Positions 34,445-42,388 of a DNA stretch of 64,000 bases are shown here, piece by piece. Each line of letters starts with the position of its first letter. Within the stretch, counting starts at the first letter, position 1. Source of the DNA: Rhizobium ecuadorense (GTDB lineage Bacteria > Pseudomonadota > Alphaproteobacteria > Rhizobiales > Rhizobiaceae). The stretch is from contig NZ_LFIO01001107.1 of NCBI RefSeq assembly GCF_001187535.1, positions 186,001-250,000 on the forward strand, in the 5' to 3' direction. Both the position numbers and the translations under genes were made by a program. Below the pieces are notes generated by a model. The model was given only the letters and a program-made list of their open reading frames with translations, made no database searches and was not told where the DNA came from.

Positions 34445-34999
34445 ATGAAGAGCCATCGGGACGATGTTCCCTTCTCCTATCACGTCAAGGTCGGCCATAT
34501 CTCGGCCAATCCCGTCGAGGTTCATGTCGAGGCCGACGCCAGCGAATTGAAGGCGCTTGCCGAGAGCTGGAACGTCGTCTCCGTCGACGATCTCAGCGCC
34601 GATCTGCAGATTGCCCGCTGGAAGCGCGACGGCGTGCGCATCAAGGGCCGCGTGAAGGCGAAAATCGTCCAGTCCTGCGTCGTGACGCTGGAGCCGGTCG
34701 AATCCGCCATCGACGAGAGCTTCGAGCAGATCTTCGTGCCTGAAGGTTCCAAGCTTGCCCGCCAGGCCGGCAATGATGCCGGCGAGATGCTGCTCGATCC
34801 CGACGGTCCCGATCTGCCCGAAACCTTTGTCGGCGATACGATCGATGCCGGCGAGGTGGTTGCCGAATTCGCCGCTCTTGCGATCGATCCCTATCCGCGG
34901 AAGGAAGACATCGAATTCGCAGGCCATATCGAGGATAGCGGAGAGGACGACAAAAAGCCCTCGGCTTTCGCTGCCCTCAAGGATTGGAAAAAGGACTGA
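34445..34999 (+). CDS. DUF177 (YceD) family protein
   Basis: The 184-residue protein belongs to the YceD/DUF177 group, linked elsewhere to 23S rRNA accumulation and found next to rpmF and plsX. The hallmark is VKAKIVQSCVVTLEPVESAI, followed by an acidic region and AALAIDPYPRKEDIEF. It starts at 34445 with AAGGAGGAAATC just upstream. No rpmF (L32) gene lies between it and plsX here; the 98-bp gap has only the plsX leader, so L32 must be elsewhere, as in other alphaproteobacteria. Confidence 0.9.
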   Translation: MKSHRDDVPFSYHVKVGHISANPVEVHVEADASELKALAESWNVVSVDDLSADLQIARWKRDGVRIKGRVKAKIVQSCVVTLEPVESAIDESFEQIFVPEGSKLARQAGNDAGEMLLDPDGPDLPETFVGDTIDAGEVVAEFAALAIDPYPRKEDIEFAGHIEDSGEDDKKPSAFAALKDWKKD

Positions 35000-35097
35000 A
35001 GCGCCTCTGGCATTTGACATAATTCAGTTGTAAGCGACGCCAAAACCGGTATTTTGGCCGAAATTTCGCCCTCGGCGAAAAGAAGGATCAGGGACGC

Positions 35098-36144
35098 GTG
35101 ATCAGAATATCTCTCGACCTCATGGGTGGCGACTTTGGTCCCCAGGTTGTCATCCCAGGCGCCGCCAAGGCGCTGGACCGGCATCCGGATATTTTCTTCG
35201 TTTTCTACGGTCTCAAGGAACAGTGCGATCCGGTTCTCGCAAAATTTCCGAAACTCAAGGAAAAATCGCTTTTTCACGATTGCGAGCTTGCCGTCAGCAT
35301 GGGTGAGAAGCCGAGCCAGGCGCTGCGCCGCGGCCGTTATATCTCCACCATGTGGCGCTCGATCGAGGCGGTGAAGACCGGGGAGGCCGATGTCGCGGTC
35401 TCGGCCGGCAATACCGGGGCGCTGATGGCGATGGCGAAGTTCTGTCTGCGCACCATGGCCAATATCGAGCGCCCGGCGATCGCGGCGATCTGGCCGACGC
35501 TGAAGGGTGAGAGCATCGTGCTCGATGTCGGCGCGACGATCGGCGCCGATGCGCAGCAGTTGATGGATTTCGCCCTGATGGGCGGCGCCATGGCGCGGGC
35601 GCTGTTCGAGGTCGAGCGTCCGACGATCGGCCTTCTGAATGTCGGCGTCGAGGAGATGAAAGGCCAGGAAGAGGTCAAGGAGGCCGGCCGGCTGCTGCGC
35701 GAGGCGAACATCGATTCGCTCGAATATTCCGGCTTCGTCGAGGGCAACGACCTTGGCAAGGGCACGGTCGACGTCGTCGTCACCGAAGGTTTTTCCGGCA
35801 ATATCGCTTTGAAGACCGCCGAAGGCACCGCCAAGCAGATCGCCGAATATCTGCGTGCCGCCATGTCGCGCACGCTGCTTGCCCGCATCGGCTACCTCTT
35901 TGCCAAAAGCGCCTTCGACCTGCTTCGCGAGAAGCTCGATCCGAGCAAGGTCAATGGTGGCGTGTTTCTCGGCCTGAACGGCATTGTCATCAAGAGCCAT
36001 GGCGGGGCGAATGCCGAAGGCATCGCAGCGGCCATCGAAGTCGGCTATGATATGGCCAAGAACGGCCTCAATCAGAAAATAGAAAACGATCTTAAGAAAT
36101 ATCATGCCAAGCGGCTGCCCCCGATGGGCCCGGAAGCTGCATGA
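35098..36144 (+). CDS. plsX: phosphate acyltransferase PlsX
   Basis: The 348-residue peripheral enzyme converts acyl-ACP to acyl-phosphate, the donor for PlsY in phospholipid synthesis. The start IRISLDLMGGDFGPQVVIPG and the later VSAGNTGALMAMAKF, GFSGNIALKTAEGT and GVFLGLNGIVIKSHG are standard. The start codon is GTG at 35098, with AAGGA about 12 bases upstream; it gives the family's typical first residues. Its stop overlaps an ATG (36141) in the fabH frame, indicating coupling with fabH. Confidence 0.95.
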   Translation: MIRISLDLMGGDFGPQVVIPGAAKALDRHPDIFFVFYGLKEQCDPVLAKFPKLKEKSLFHDCELAVSMGEKPSQALRRGRYISTMWRSIEAVKTGEADVAVSAGNTGALMAMAKFCLRTMANIERPAIAAIWPTLKGESIVLDVGATIGADAQQLMDFALMGGAMARALFEVERPTIGLLNVGVEEMKGQEEVKEAGRLLREANIDSLEYSGFVEGNDLGKGTVDVVVTEGFSGNIALKTAEGTAKQIAEYLRAAMSRTLLARIGYLFAKSAFDLLREKLDPSKVNGGVFLGLNGIVIKSHGGANAEGIAAAIEVGYDMAKNGLNQKIENDLKKYHAKRLPPMGPEAA

Positions 36145-36164
36145 GCAATGGGGTTCAATCGAAT

Positions 36165-37136
36165 ATGATCCGTTCAGTGGTTCGCGGGTTCGGAGCCGCA
36201 CTTCCGAAGCGCGTGATGACCAATGGTGACATGGAGGCGATCGTCGACACGTCGGACGAATGGATCGTCCAGCGCACCGGCATCCGCCAGCGTTATGTCG
36301 CCGGTGATGACGAGACGACGGCCTCGCTGGGGGAGGCCGCCGCGCGTGCCGCCCTTGCCAATGGCGGACTGACGCCCGCCGATATCGATATGATCATCTG
36401 CGCCACATCGACGCCGGATAACACCTTTCCGGCAACCTCGGTCAATATCCAGAACCGCCTCGGCATGAGCCACGGCTTCGCCTTCGACGTTCAGGCCGTC
36501 TGCACCGGTTTCGTCTATGCGGTCACGACGGCGGATGCCTATATCCGCGGCGGGCTCGCCAAGCGCGTTCTCGTCATCGGCGCTGAAACCTTTTCACGCA
36601 TTCTCGACTGGAACGACCGCACCACCTGCGTGCTGTTCGGTGACGGCGCCGGCGCGATCGTGCTCGAAGCGGCCGAAGGCGAGGGCACCGTTGCCGATCG
36701 CGGCGTGCTGACCGCGCATCTGCGTTCCGATGGCTCGCACAAGGAAAAGCTCTATGTCGATGGCGGACCGTCGACGACGGGCACCGTCGGCAAGCTGCGC
36801 ATGGAAGGCCGCGAGGTCTTCAAATACGCCGTCGGCATGATTACCGATGTCATTCAGGCTGCCTTCGATTCCACAGGCACGACCGCCGAGGACCTCGACT
36901 GGCTGGTGCCGCATCAGGCCAATCGGCGCATCATCGACGGCTCGGCCAAGAAGCTGAACATCGATGCGGCGAAGGTCGTCGTCACCGTGGATCTGCACGG
37001 CAATACCTCGGCGGCCTCGATCCCGCTCGCGCTCGCGACCGCTGCCGGCGACGGCCGCATCAAGAAGGGCGACCTGGTGATGCTCGAAGCGATGGGCGGC
37101 GGTTTCACCTGGGGCGCCGTTCTGCTGCGCTGGTAG
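36165..37136 (+). CDS. fabH: beta-ketoacyl-ACP synthase III
   Basis: The 323-residue thiolase-fold enzyme starts fatty-acid synthesis by condensing acetyl-CoA with malonyl-ACP. The catalytic triad is C113 (FDVQAVCTGFVYAV), H250 (WLVPHQANRRII) and N280 (DLHGNTSAAS). The glycine-rich end (EAMGGGFTWGAVLLRW) is typical. The ATG at 36165 gives the standard N-terminus (MIRSVVRGFG). An ATG at 36141 overlaps the plsX stop by 4 bp and would add eight residues, so either start is possible. Confidence 0.95.
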   Translation: MIRSVVRGFGAALPKRVMTNGDMEAIVDTSDEWIVQRTGIRQRYVAGDDETTASLGEAAARAALANGGLTPADIDMIICATSTPDNTFPATSVNIQNRLGMSHGFAFDVQAVCTGFVYAVTTADAYIRGGLAKRVLVIGAETFSRILDWNDRTTCVLFGDGAGAIVLEAAEGEGTVADRGVLTAHLRSDGSHKEKLYVDGGPSTTGTVGKLRMEGREVFKYAVGMITDVIQAAFDSTGTTAEDLDWLVPHQANRRIIDGSAKKLNIDAAKVVVTVDLHGNTSAASIPLALATAAGDGRIKKGDLVMLEAMGGGFTWGAVLLRW

Positions 37137-37242
37137 CCACGAATCCAAAAAAAACTGACGGCGAACAAGAGCTTGACCGTAAGGCGCAAGACAAATACTC
37201 TTTGCGCGATTTCACAAAATATTTGTAATGGGCGGGGAAACC

Positions 37243-37581
37243 ATGACCGGAAAAACAGTGACGCGAGCAGACCTGGCGGAATCCGTTTTCCGAAAGGTCG
37301 GGCTTTCCCGGACCGAATCTGCGGAACTTGTGGAAACCGTCATCGACGAAGTTTGCAACGCCATCGTGCGCGGTGAAACCGTCAAGCTGTCCTCCTTCGC
37401 CACTTTCCAGGTGCGCGACAAGAACGAGCGGATCGGCCGCAACCCGAAGACCGGCGAAGAGGTTCCGATTTCTCCCCGCCGGGTCATGACTTTCAAGGCG
37501 TCGAACGTGCTGAAGACGCGCATCCTCAAGGCGCATGTGTCTCGCAAGGTCAAGCTGAAGCCGCAGAATCCGGCCTCCTGA
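37243..37581 (+). CDS. ihfA: integration host factor, alpha subunit
   Basis: The 112-residue DNA-bending protein belongs to the HU/IHF family. Visible parts are TRADLAESVFRKVGLSRTES in the helical body and VKLSSFATFQVRDKNERIGR leading to the DNA-inserting arm NPKTGEEVPISPRRVMTFKA with its conserved proline. It has the usual basic C-terminus. The ATG at 37243 follows GGGGA and is preferred to the GTG-type codon at 37228. IHF shapes promoters, recombination sites and nif regulation in rhizobia. It is followed by a terminator and then the MerR gene, the usual alphaproteobacterial order. Confidence 0.93.
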   Translation: MTGKTVTRADLAESVFRKVGLSRTESAELVETVIDEVCNAIVRGETVKLSSFATFQVRDKNERIGRNPKTGEEVPISPRRVMTFKASNVLKTRILKAHVSRKVKLKPQNPAS

Positions 37582-37591
37582 TCATCGGCTT

Positions 37592-37613
37592 GCCGTTTCT
37601 GAACGGCTTTTTT
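37592..37613 (+). terminator. rho-independent terminator after ihfA
   Basis: A 6-bp stem (gccgtt / aacggc) with a tctg loop followed by six T lies 10 bp past the ihfA stop. Confidence 0.8.
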
Positions 37614-37729
37614 CCCTTCGCACTGTCCTGCGTTGTGCGCAACGTCGAGACATGACTTGAATTGTCGGCGCCAAACCGTTGAAATATGATGAGTCGCCGT
37701 AAGATCGAGCCGCGAGGTCGCGTAGCAGT

Positions 37730-38269
37730 ATGACGTTGGACAAGAGCCCCGATGCCTTTCGCACCATCAGCGAAGTCGCAGACGATCTTGATCTGCCGCA
37801 GCATGTGCTGCGCTTCTGGGAGACGCGTTTCCCGCAGATAAAGCCGATGAAGCGCGGCGGCGGCCGTCGCTACTACCGGCCCGAGGATGTGGATCTCCTC
37901 AAGGGTATCCGGCATTTGCTCTATGATCACGGCTATACGATCAAGGGTGTGCAGAAGCTTCTGAAAACCAACGGCAACAAGTTCGTCATCTCGGTTGGCC
38001 ACGGCGATCTCGCCAGCGTCGAGGCGCTTGCATCGGGCGTTCAGGAGACGAGTGCCGGGGAACCACGCGTCGGCATGGCCGACGAAGATCAGATTGTCGG
38101 CCGCGCCAAGCCGCCGATTACCCGCCGCTTCTTCAATTTTGTGGCTGGCGAGGACGAACAGGAAGTCTCGATCGGCAAGTCGAGCGTCGGCAAGGAAGAC
38201 AGGGCATTGCTGCAGGAGGCGCTCTACGACCTGCTGGAATGCAAGCGTCTGCTCGATCAGGTACGCTGA
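37730..38269 (+). CDS. MerR-family transcriptional regulator
   Basis: The 179-residue protein has a MerR DNA-binding domain at residues about 10-80: FRTISEVADDLDLPQHVLRF, then WETRFPQIKPMKRGGGRRYY, then RPEDVDLLKGIRHLLYDHGY. The remainder, with GEPRVGMADEDQIVGRAKPP and a short C-terminal helix (LQEALYDLLECKRLLDQ), has no cysteine cluster or known ligand site. This regulator is commonly found right after ihfA in alphaproteobacteria; its targets are unknown to me. It converges with the response-regulator gene. Confidence 0.9.
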   Translation: MTLDKSPDAFRTISEVADDLDLPQHVLRFWETRFPQIKPMKRGGGRRYYRPEDVDLLKGIRHLLYDHGYTIKGVQKLLKTNGNKFVISVGHGDLASVEALASGVQETSAGEPRVGMADEDQIVGRAKPPITRRFFNFVAGEDEQEVSIGKSSVGKEDRALLQEALYDLLECKRLLDQVR

Positions 38270-38321
38270 CCGGAACTCTTATGGTTGTCCCGGAACCGCG
38301 GCACGCTTCCGGCAACGGGCA

Positions 38322-38669
38322 TCAGGCTTCGGTAAGCCGCTTCATCGTCTGTTCGAGTTCGCTGAGCTGGAAGGGCTTTTGCAGCACGGGCAATGTGCTT
38401 GGGCTGCTGCCCGCAGGAGGCGCGCCATATCCCGTCGCGTAGACATAGGGTTTGCCGCGTTCGTCGAGCAGTTTTGCAACCGGCAGCGAGCTCTGCCCTG
38501 CAAGCGAGACGTCGAGAATCGCAGCGTCGAATTCCGTGTCCCTGGCGGCGGCCAGCGCCCGTTCCAGATCGGGCGCGCTGGCGCAAACCCGGTAGCCGAG
38601 ATCGGCGAGCATGTCCTCGAGCAGCATGGCAATCAGCGCGTCGTCTTCGACGATGAATATGTCTTTCAT
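38322..38669 (-). CDS. single-domain response regulator
   Basis: The 115-residue protein is a lone CheY-like receiver. The acidic pair is in IFIVEDDALIAMLLEDML, the phospho-acceptor is D53 (AAILDVSL), the conserved Thr/Ser is in VYATGYGAPP, and the Lys is in VLQKPFQLSELEQ. It has no output domain, so it likely relays phosphate or competes for a kinase. The ATG at 38669 directly precedes the domain; an in-frame ATG at 38702 is less likely. It is divergent from the hybrid kinase gene, 269 bp away, which makes that kinase a candidate partner. Confidence 0.88.
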   Translation of the reverse strand: MKDIFIVEDDALIAMLLEDMLADLGYRVCASAPDLERALAAARDTEFDAAILDVSLAGQSSLPVAKLLDERGKPYVYATGYGAPPAGSSPSTLPVLQKPFQLSELEQTMKRLTEA

Positions 38670-38873
38670 GTTCCCGTCCACCCATTTCCCCTTGCCGGGC
38701 ATGCGGATTTATGTGGACTCCTGGCACGGCTCGTCAAGACGTCGTGCCCGGCAGTGCGAGAAACAGCATATTGCCGGGTGAAATTCGATGTGTAAAAGCT
38801 GAGATGCCGTCTGCGCAACGGCGACTGCATAATTCTTAAATCGGATTCGATTTTAGGATAAAACTATGCAGTG

Positions 38874-38923
38874 ATTCAAAGTGTTACGGCGTTCTTTGCA
38901 GGTCTGAAAAGACGCGATGCCGT
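38874..38923. repeat. interspersed palindromic repeat, family 2, copy 2
   Basis: A roughly 50-bp element matching 33064-33114 (shared attcaaag, gcgt-ctttgc, gtct and gcg blocks). Its ends acggcg / tgccgt and its inner gtct-gaaa-agac arms can pair. It runs into the AAGGAGG ribosome-binding site of the hybrid kinase gene at about 38922-38930. Confidence 0.75.
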
Positions 38924-38938
38924 AAGGAGGGGTCTGGA

Positions 38939-40585
38939 ATGGATTTGCTGAGCGCCACGGATTGGCTGCGTCATAGGCCGGGTTATACATATCCGCTGGC
39001 CGTTGCCTTCGTGGGCCTGACGTTTCTTCTGAGGCTTGCCGTCAGCGACTATCTCTCCGGCTTTCCCTTCCTGAGCTTCCTTCCGGCGATATTGCTGGCG
39101 AGTTTCATAGGCGGCGCGGGGCCGGGCTTCGTCGCAGCGATACTGGCCGCTTTCATCGTCCAGCAGTTTTTCGTCGAGCCGCAAGATATCTTCTGGCCGG
39201 TCAGCGCCGGCCAATGGGTTGGGCTTTCAACCTATCTCATCAATGCGGTGATCATCATCGGCCTGATGGAAATGATCATCATCGCGCATGGTCGGCAGAG
39301 CCGCCTCCGCGAGGAGCTTAACAGTTTCAACACCCGCCTTGAACAGACGGTGGTCCAGCGTACCGTCGAACTCAGGCACGAGATGGAAGAGAATGCTTCC
39401 GCGCAGGCGCAGGTGCGTCAGTTGCAGAAGATGGAGACGATCGGCCAGCTCACGGGCGGCGTCGCTCATGATTTCAACAATATGCTGGCGATCATCATCG
39501 GCAATCTCGATCTCGCCCAGCGGCGGATGACCGGACAGGAGGATCCCCGCCTGCTGAACTCCATCCAGAATGCCAAAGACGGCGCCCAGAGGGCCGCGGT
39601 CCTGACCGCCCGTCTTCTCGCTTTTTCGCGTCAGCAGCCGCTCGCCCCTGAAGTGATCGACCTCAACAAGCTGGTCGGCGGCATGTCGGAACTGCTGCGG
39701 CGTACACTCGGCGAGCAGATCCGGATCGAGACAGTGCTGGCCGGCGGCCTCTGGCCGAGCTTTGCCGATTTGAGCCAGCTTGAGAACGCCATCCTGAACC
39801 TTGCCGTCAACGCCCGCGACGCCATGCCTGGCGGCGGCAATCTCACCGTCGAGACCGCCAATACTGAACTCGACGAGCGATATTCCCGCATGCATTCGGA
39901 GGTCGAAGCCGGCCAATATGTGATGATCAGCATGACCGACACCGGCACCGGCATGTCGCCCGACGTGATCGAGCGGGCATTCGACCCGTTCTACACGACC
40001 AAGGGACCCGGCAAGGGCACCGGTCTCGGCCTCAGCCAGGTTTACGGCTACATCAAGCAGAGCGGCGGCCACATCAAGATCTATTCGGAGATCGACAGGG
40101 GCACGACGGTGAAGATCTATCTGCCCCGTCATGTCGGCGCGACGGACGCCAGGCTGAGTGCCTCAGGCGCCAAGCCCATCCCTCAGGGCAGCGTCAACGA
40201 TACGATCCTGGTAGTGGAGGATGATGAGAACGTCCGCATCATGACCGCCGAAAGCCTGCATGAACTCGGTTACACCGTGTTGCAGGCGGCAAGCGGCATG
40301 GAGGCTCTTCTCGTTCTGGAAGAAAATCGGGAGGTCGACCTGATCTTCACCGATATCGTCATGCCGCAAATGAGCGGGCGCCAGCTTGCCGATATCGTTC
40401 AGGAAAAATGGCCGGCGATCCGGATCCTCTACACCACAGGCTATACCCGCAATGCCATCGTCCATAACGGGGTGCTAGATCACGGCGTCTCCCTGCTTGC
40501 CAAGCCCTTCAGCCTGGAGCAGCTCGCCCACAAGATCCGCGAACTTCTGAATGTGCCGGCGAGAATGGAAGATGAGAGGACGTGA
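38939..40585 (+). CDS. membrane hybrid histidine kinase with C-terminal receiver
   Basis: The 548-residue protein has an N-terminal DUF4118-like membrane domain (about 18-118; helices near YPLAVAFVGLTFLLRLAVSD, SFLPAILLASFIGGAGPGFV and TYLINAVIIIGLMEMIIIAH). A coiled coil follows (about 120-165), then HisKA with phospho-H177 (GGVAHDFNNMLAIIIGNLDL), an HATPase domain (N box NLAVNARDAMPGGG, G boxes MTDTGTGMS and GKGTGLGLSQVYG) and a receiver with D472 (VDLIFTDIVMPQMSG). No periplasmic sensor domain is present, so the signal is probably within the membrane or cytoplasm. Ribosome-binding site AAGGAGG lies upstream of ATG 38939 and abuts the end of a palindromic repeat. Confidence 0.92.
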   Translation: MDLLSATDWLRHRPGYTYPLAVAFVGLTFLLRLAVSDYLSGFPFLSFLPAILLASFIGGAGPGFVAAILAAFIVQQFFVEPQDIFWPVSAGQWVGLSTYLINAVIIIGLMEMIIIAHGRQSRLREELNSFNTRLEQTVVQRTVELRHEMEENASAQAQVRQLQKMETIGQLTGGVAHDFNNMLAIIIGNLDLAQRRMTGQEDPRLLNSIQNAKDGAQRAAVLTARLLAFSRQQPLAPEVIDLNKLVGGMSELLRRTLGEQIRIETVLAGGLWPSFADLSQLENAILNLAVNARDAMPGGGNLTVETANTELDERYSRMHSEVEAGQYVMISMTDTGTGMSPDVIERAFDPFYTTKGPGKGTGLGLSQVYGYIKQSGGHIKIYSEIDRGTTVKIYLPRHVGATDARLSASGAKPIPQGSVNDTILVVEDDENVRIMTAESLHELGYTVLQAASGMEALLVLEENREVDLIFTDIVMPQMSGRQLADIVQEKWPAIRILYTTGYTRNAIVHNGVLDHGVSLLAKPFSLEQLAHKIRELLNVPARMEDERT

Positions 40586-40648
40586 AGCCGCTCCTTTAAC
40601 CGGGCCATCCTGTTCCATGCAGCCGCACGTCCACTGTTCCCGATCGCC

Positions 40649-40963
40649 TTATTCCAGGACCTGGATCACGCGGTGCGTCTTCGGCTCGACGATGACGCGC
40701 CGCTCATTGACGACGGTATAGCCATAGCCGTCGATATTCGGCACCGTATGTATTTCGACGGTATCGGGCAGCGTCGCGCCGACGGCGATATCGCCTTCAT
40801 AGACGACGGACGGCGTGTTTTGCTCCATCACATAAGTGCGAACTTCGCCCGGCAGCACGACGGAGCCGGTCGGGGCGGGATCGGTGACGATGACGGTGCT
40901 CTGCGCGAAGGCGGCGGAGCTGATCGTCAGCATGGCGGCCGCAGCCAGCATGATCTTGCGCAT
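40649..40963 (-). CDS. DUF1236 family secreted protein
   Basis: The 104-residue product has a signal peptide (MRKIMLAAAAMLTISSAAFA, then QS). The DUF1236 core follows: LPGEVRTYVMEQNTPSVVYE, then GDIAVGATLPDTVEIHTVPN, then a conserved end (YTVVNERRVIVEPKTHRVIQ). Proteins of this family are short, periplasmic and common in Rhizobiales, and their function is not known. The ATG at 40963 has an AAGGAGAACATCCC-type site upstream. It converges with the hybrid kinase gene. Confidence 0.9.
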   Translation of the reverse strand: MRKIMLAAAAMLTISSAAFAQSTVIVTDPAPTGSVVLPGEVRTYVMEQNTPSVVYEGDIAVGATLPDTVEIHTVPNIDGYGYTVVNERRVIVEPKTHRVIQVLE

Positions 40964-41293
40964 GGGATGTTCTCCTTTTTAACCTGAGACATCAAGGCAA
41001 CGCCGGCCATGCGGCATAGTTCCCGCTCCCGCGTTCAAGGCGGCGCGAGACAGGCGCGATGAGCGCAATGGAAGTGTTGCTATGTCAATTTATGCACCAT
41101 ACGGTTGATTAGTTCGAATCACTGTCAATGCGCGTTCGTCCGGTGGCGTCAGGGGGGGGGCGGTTGTTTACCGTTCGTTAACCATGTTGGCGATTTATAC
41201 CCTGTGAACGGCCGCGTGGTCGTTGATTCGAAGGTCCGTCGCGTTTCGGTTTGCGAATGGATATCTGGAAAGACGATTGCGGCGGCTCGAAAC
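40964..41293 (+). promoter_or_regulatory. leader region of the cellulose operon with a G9 tract
   Basis: The 330 bp between divergent starts hold no convincing gene. At 41152-41160 there is an uninterrupted run of nine G. A rightward frame is open from 41105 through the tract into bcsN, but the bcsN lipoprotein signal starts only at 41294, so the tract is taken as leader DNA. Promoters for bcsN and the DUF1236 gene should lie here; I could not assign them. Confidence 0.5.
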
Positions 41294-42277
41294 ATGCGTT
41301 TGCGGATGACGATATCGCTGGTGGCCGTAGTGGGCATGATGGCCGGCTGCACCTCGACAGGCGGTGTGCGTCAGCCCTCCGGGCCGGAGACCGTGGCGCC
41401 TGAAAAGGCGCTGGTCCTGCCGCCGCCGGGCGGCCCGTCGATCGTCAGCGTCGTCGAGCGCAAGCGTGGCAACGGCGTCGAGCAGACGGTCTCCTTGTTT
41501 ACCTCATCCTCCGTGGCCGGTCAGAACTTTCTGAAGGTTCAGTTCTTCGGTGCGTCCGGGGCCAATCCCGGCACCGGCAATGCCGGCTTCAGCATGATCA
41601 ACGAGAGCGGCATCGCCCGCGAAGTGGCGCGTTCGGCCCCCGGCGTGCCGATGGCGACGTCGGCAACCTTCCTGCAGAACAGCTATGGCCCCTTCGGTTA
41701 TGCCTCCGGCCGCAGCCGTGCCGGCGATACCTGCATCTATGCCTGGCAGCAGATCCGCTCGAGCGTCAACGCCAATACCCAGGCGCGCAATTTCGGCATG
41801 ATCCAGCTGCGCCTGCGTCTCTGCGACGCCAACGCCAGCGAGCGTCAGCTGCTCGGCATCGTCTATGGCTATACCATATCGGGCGCCTTCGACGGGGAGA
41901 TCTGGAATCCTTACGGCAATCCGCCGCCCGCCGATGCCGCGCTCGGGCGCACCGGCGAGCCGATCTATCCTGACCAGGGCGGTTATCGCGCCAGTCCGAT
42001 GCCGATCGGCTATGAGCCGGCGCCTGCCATTGTCAGCCGGCCGCGGGTCGCTCCCGCCCGCAGCGCTTCGCCACCGGCACAGGGCGCCGCACCGATGCCC
42101 GCGCCCATCGGCCCGCGCGTGCCGCTGCCCGGCGAAGCGCCGCAGGCGCGGGTTATGCCGGATGCGGCAGCCCCGCCCGAACAGCCGGTTGAACAATCCG
42201 CAAGGGCGATCGGCGTCACCGTGCCGTCGCCGGACTGCATAGGCGACGCGGTCATGACGGCCGCCTGCCGGAGATAG
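41294..42277 (+). CDS. bcsN: cellulose biosynthesis protein BcsN (lipoprotein)
   Basis: The 327-residue protein starts with a lipoprotein signal (MRLRMTISLVAVVGMMAGC; lipid-linked Cys19). The folded part (about 40-205) contains EQTVSLFTSSSVAGQNFLKV, GDTCIYAWQQIRSS and ARNFGMIQLRLRLCDANASE; two or three Cys there may pair. The last 120 residues are Pro/Ala-rich and probably disordered. This matches BcsN, an alphaproteobacterial accessory gene placed before bcsA in cellulose operons; its exact role is unknown. ATG 41294 is favoured; 41306 is an alternative. It is separated from bcsA by 111 bp containing a palindromic repeat. Confidence 0.85.
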   Translation: MRLRMTISLVAVVGMMAGCTSTGGVRQPSGPETVAPEKALVLPPPGGPSIVSVVERKRGNGVEQTVSLFTSSSVAGQNFLKVQFFGASGANPGTGNAGFSMINESGIAREVARSAPGVPMATSATFLQNSYGPFGYASGRSRAGDTCIYAWQQIRSSVNANTQARNFGMIQLRLRLCDANASERQLLGIVYGYTISGAFDGEIWNPYGNPPPADAALGRTGEPIYPDQGGYRASPMPIGYEPAPAIVSRPRVAPARSASPPAQGAAPMPAPIGPRVPLPGEAPQARVMPDAAAPPEQPVEQSARAIGVTVPSPDCIGDAVMTAACRR

Positions 42278-42324
42278 AGCATGATGCCGAAAAGTGTGAG
42301 CGGTTTTCGGACGACGTCATGCCT
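42277..42324. repeat. interspersed palindromic repeat, family 1, copy 2
   Basis: The sequence begins gagcatgatgccgaaaagtg, continues into gagcggttttcgg and ends near cgtcatgcct. It is the reverse orientation of the copy at 6358-6405. Its first base is the last base of the bcsN stop codon, so it occupies the bcsN-bcsA junction and may act as an attenuator or RNA-stability element. Confidence 0.8.
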
Positions 42325-42388
42325 GTTCTAGTGAGCATGCCCGAAGTGCCGAACGGCGCCTCGGTTGAGCAATTTCGAAGGAACGTCG

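Noticed and set aside
36141..36164. Upstream fabH start overlapping the plsX stop
   Set aside because: The 4-bp overlap is attractive, but the added eight residues are not part of the usual FabH N-terminus; kept only as an alternative.
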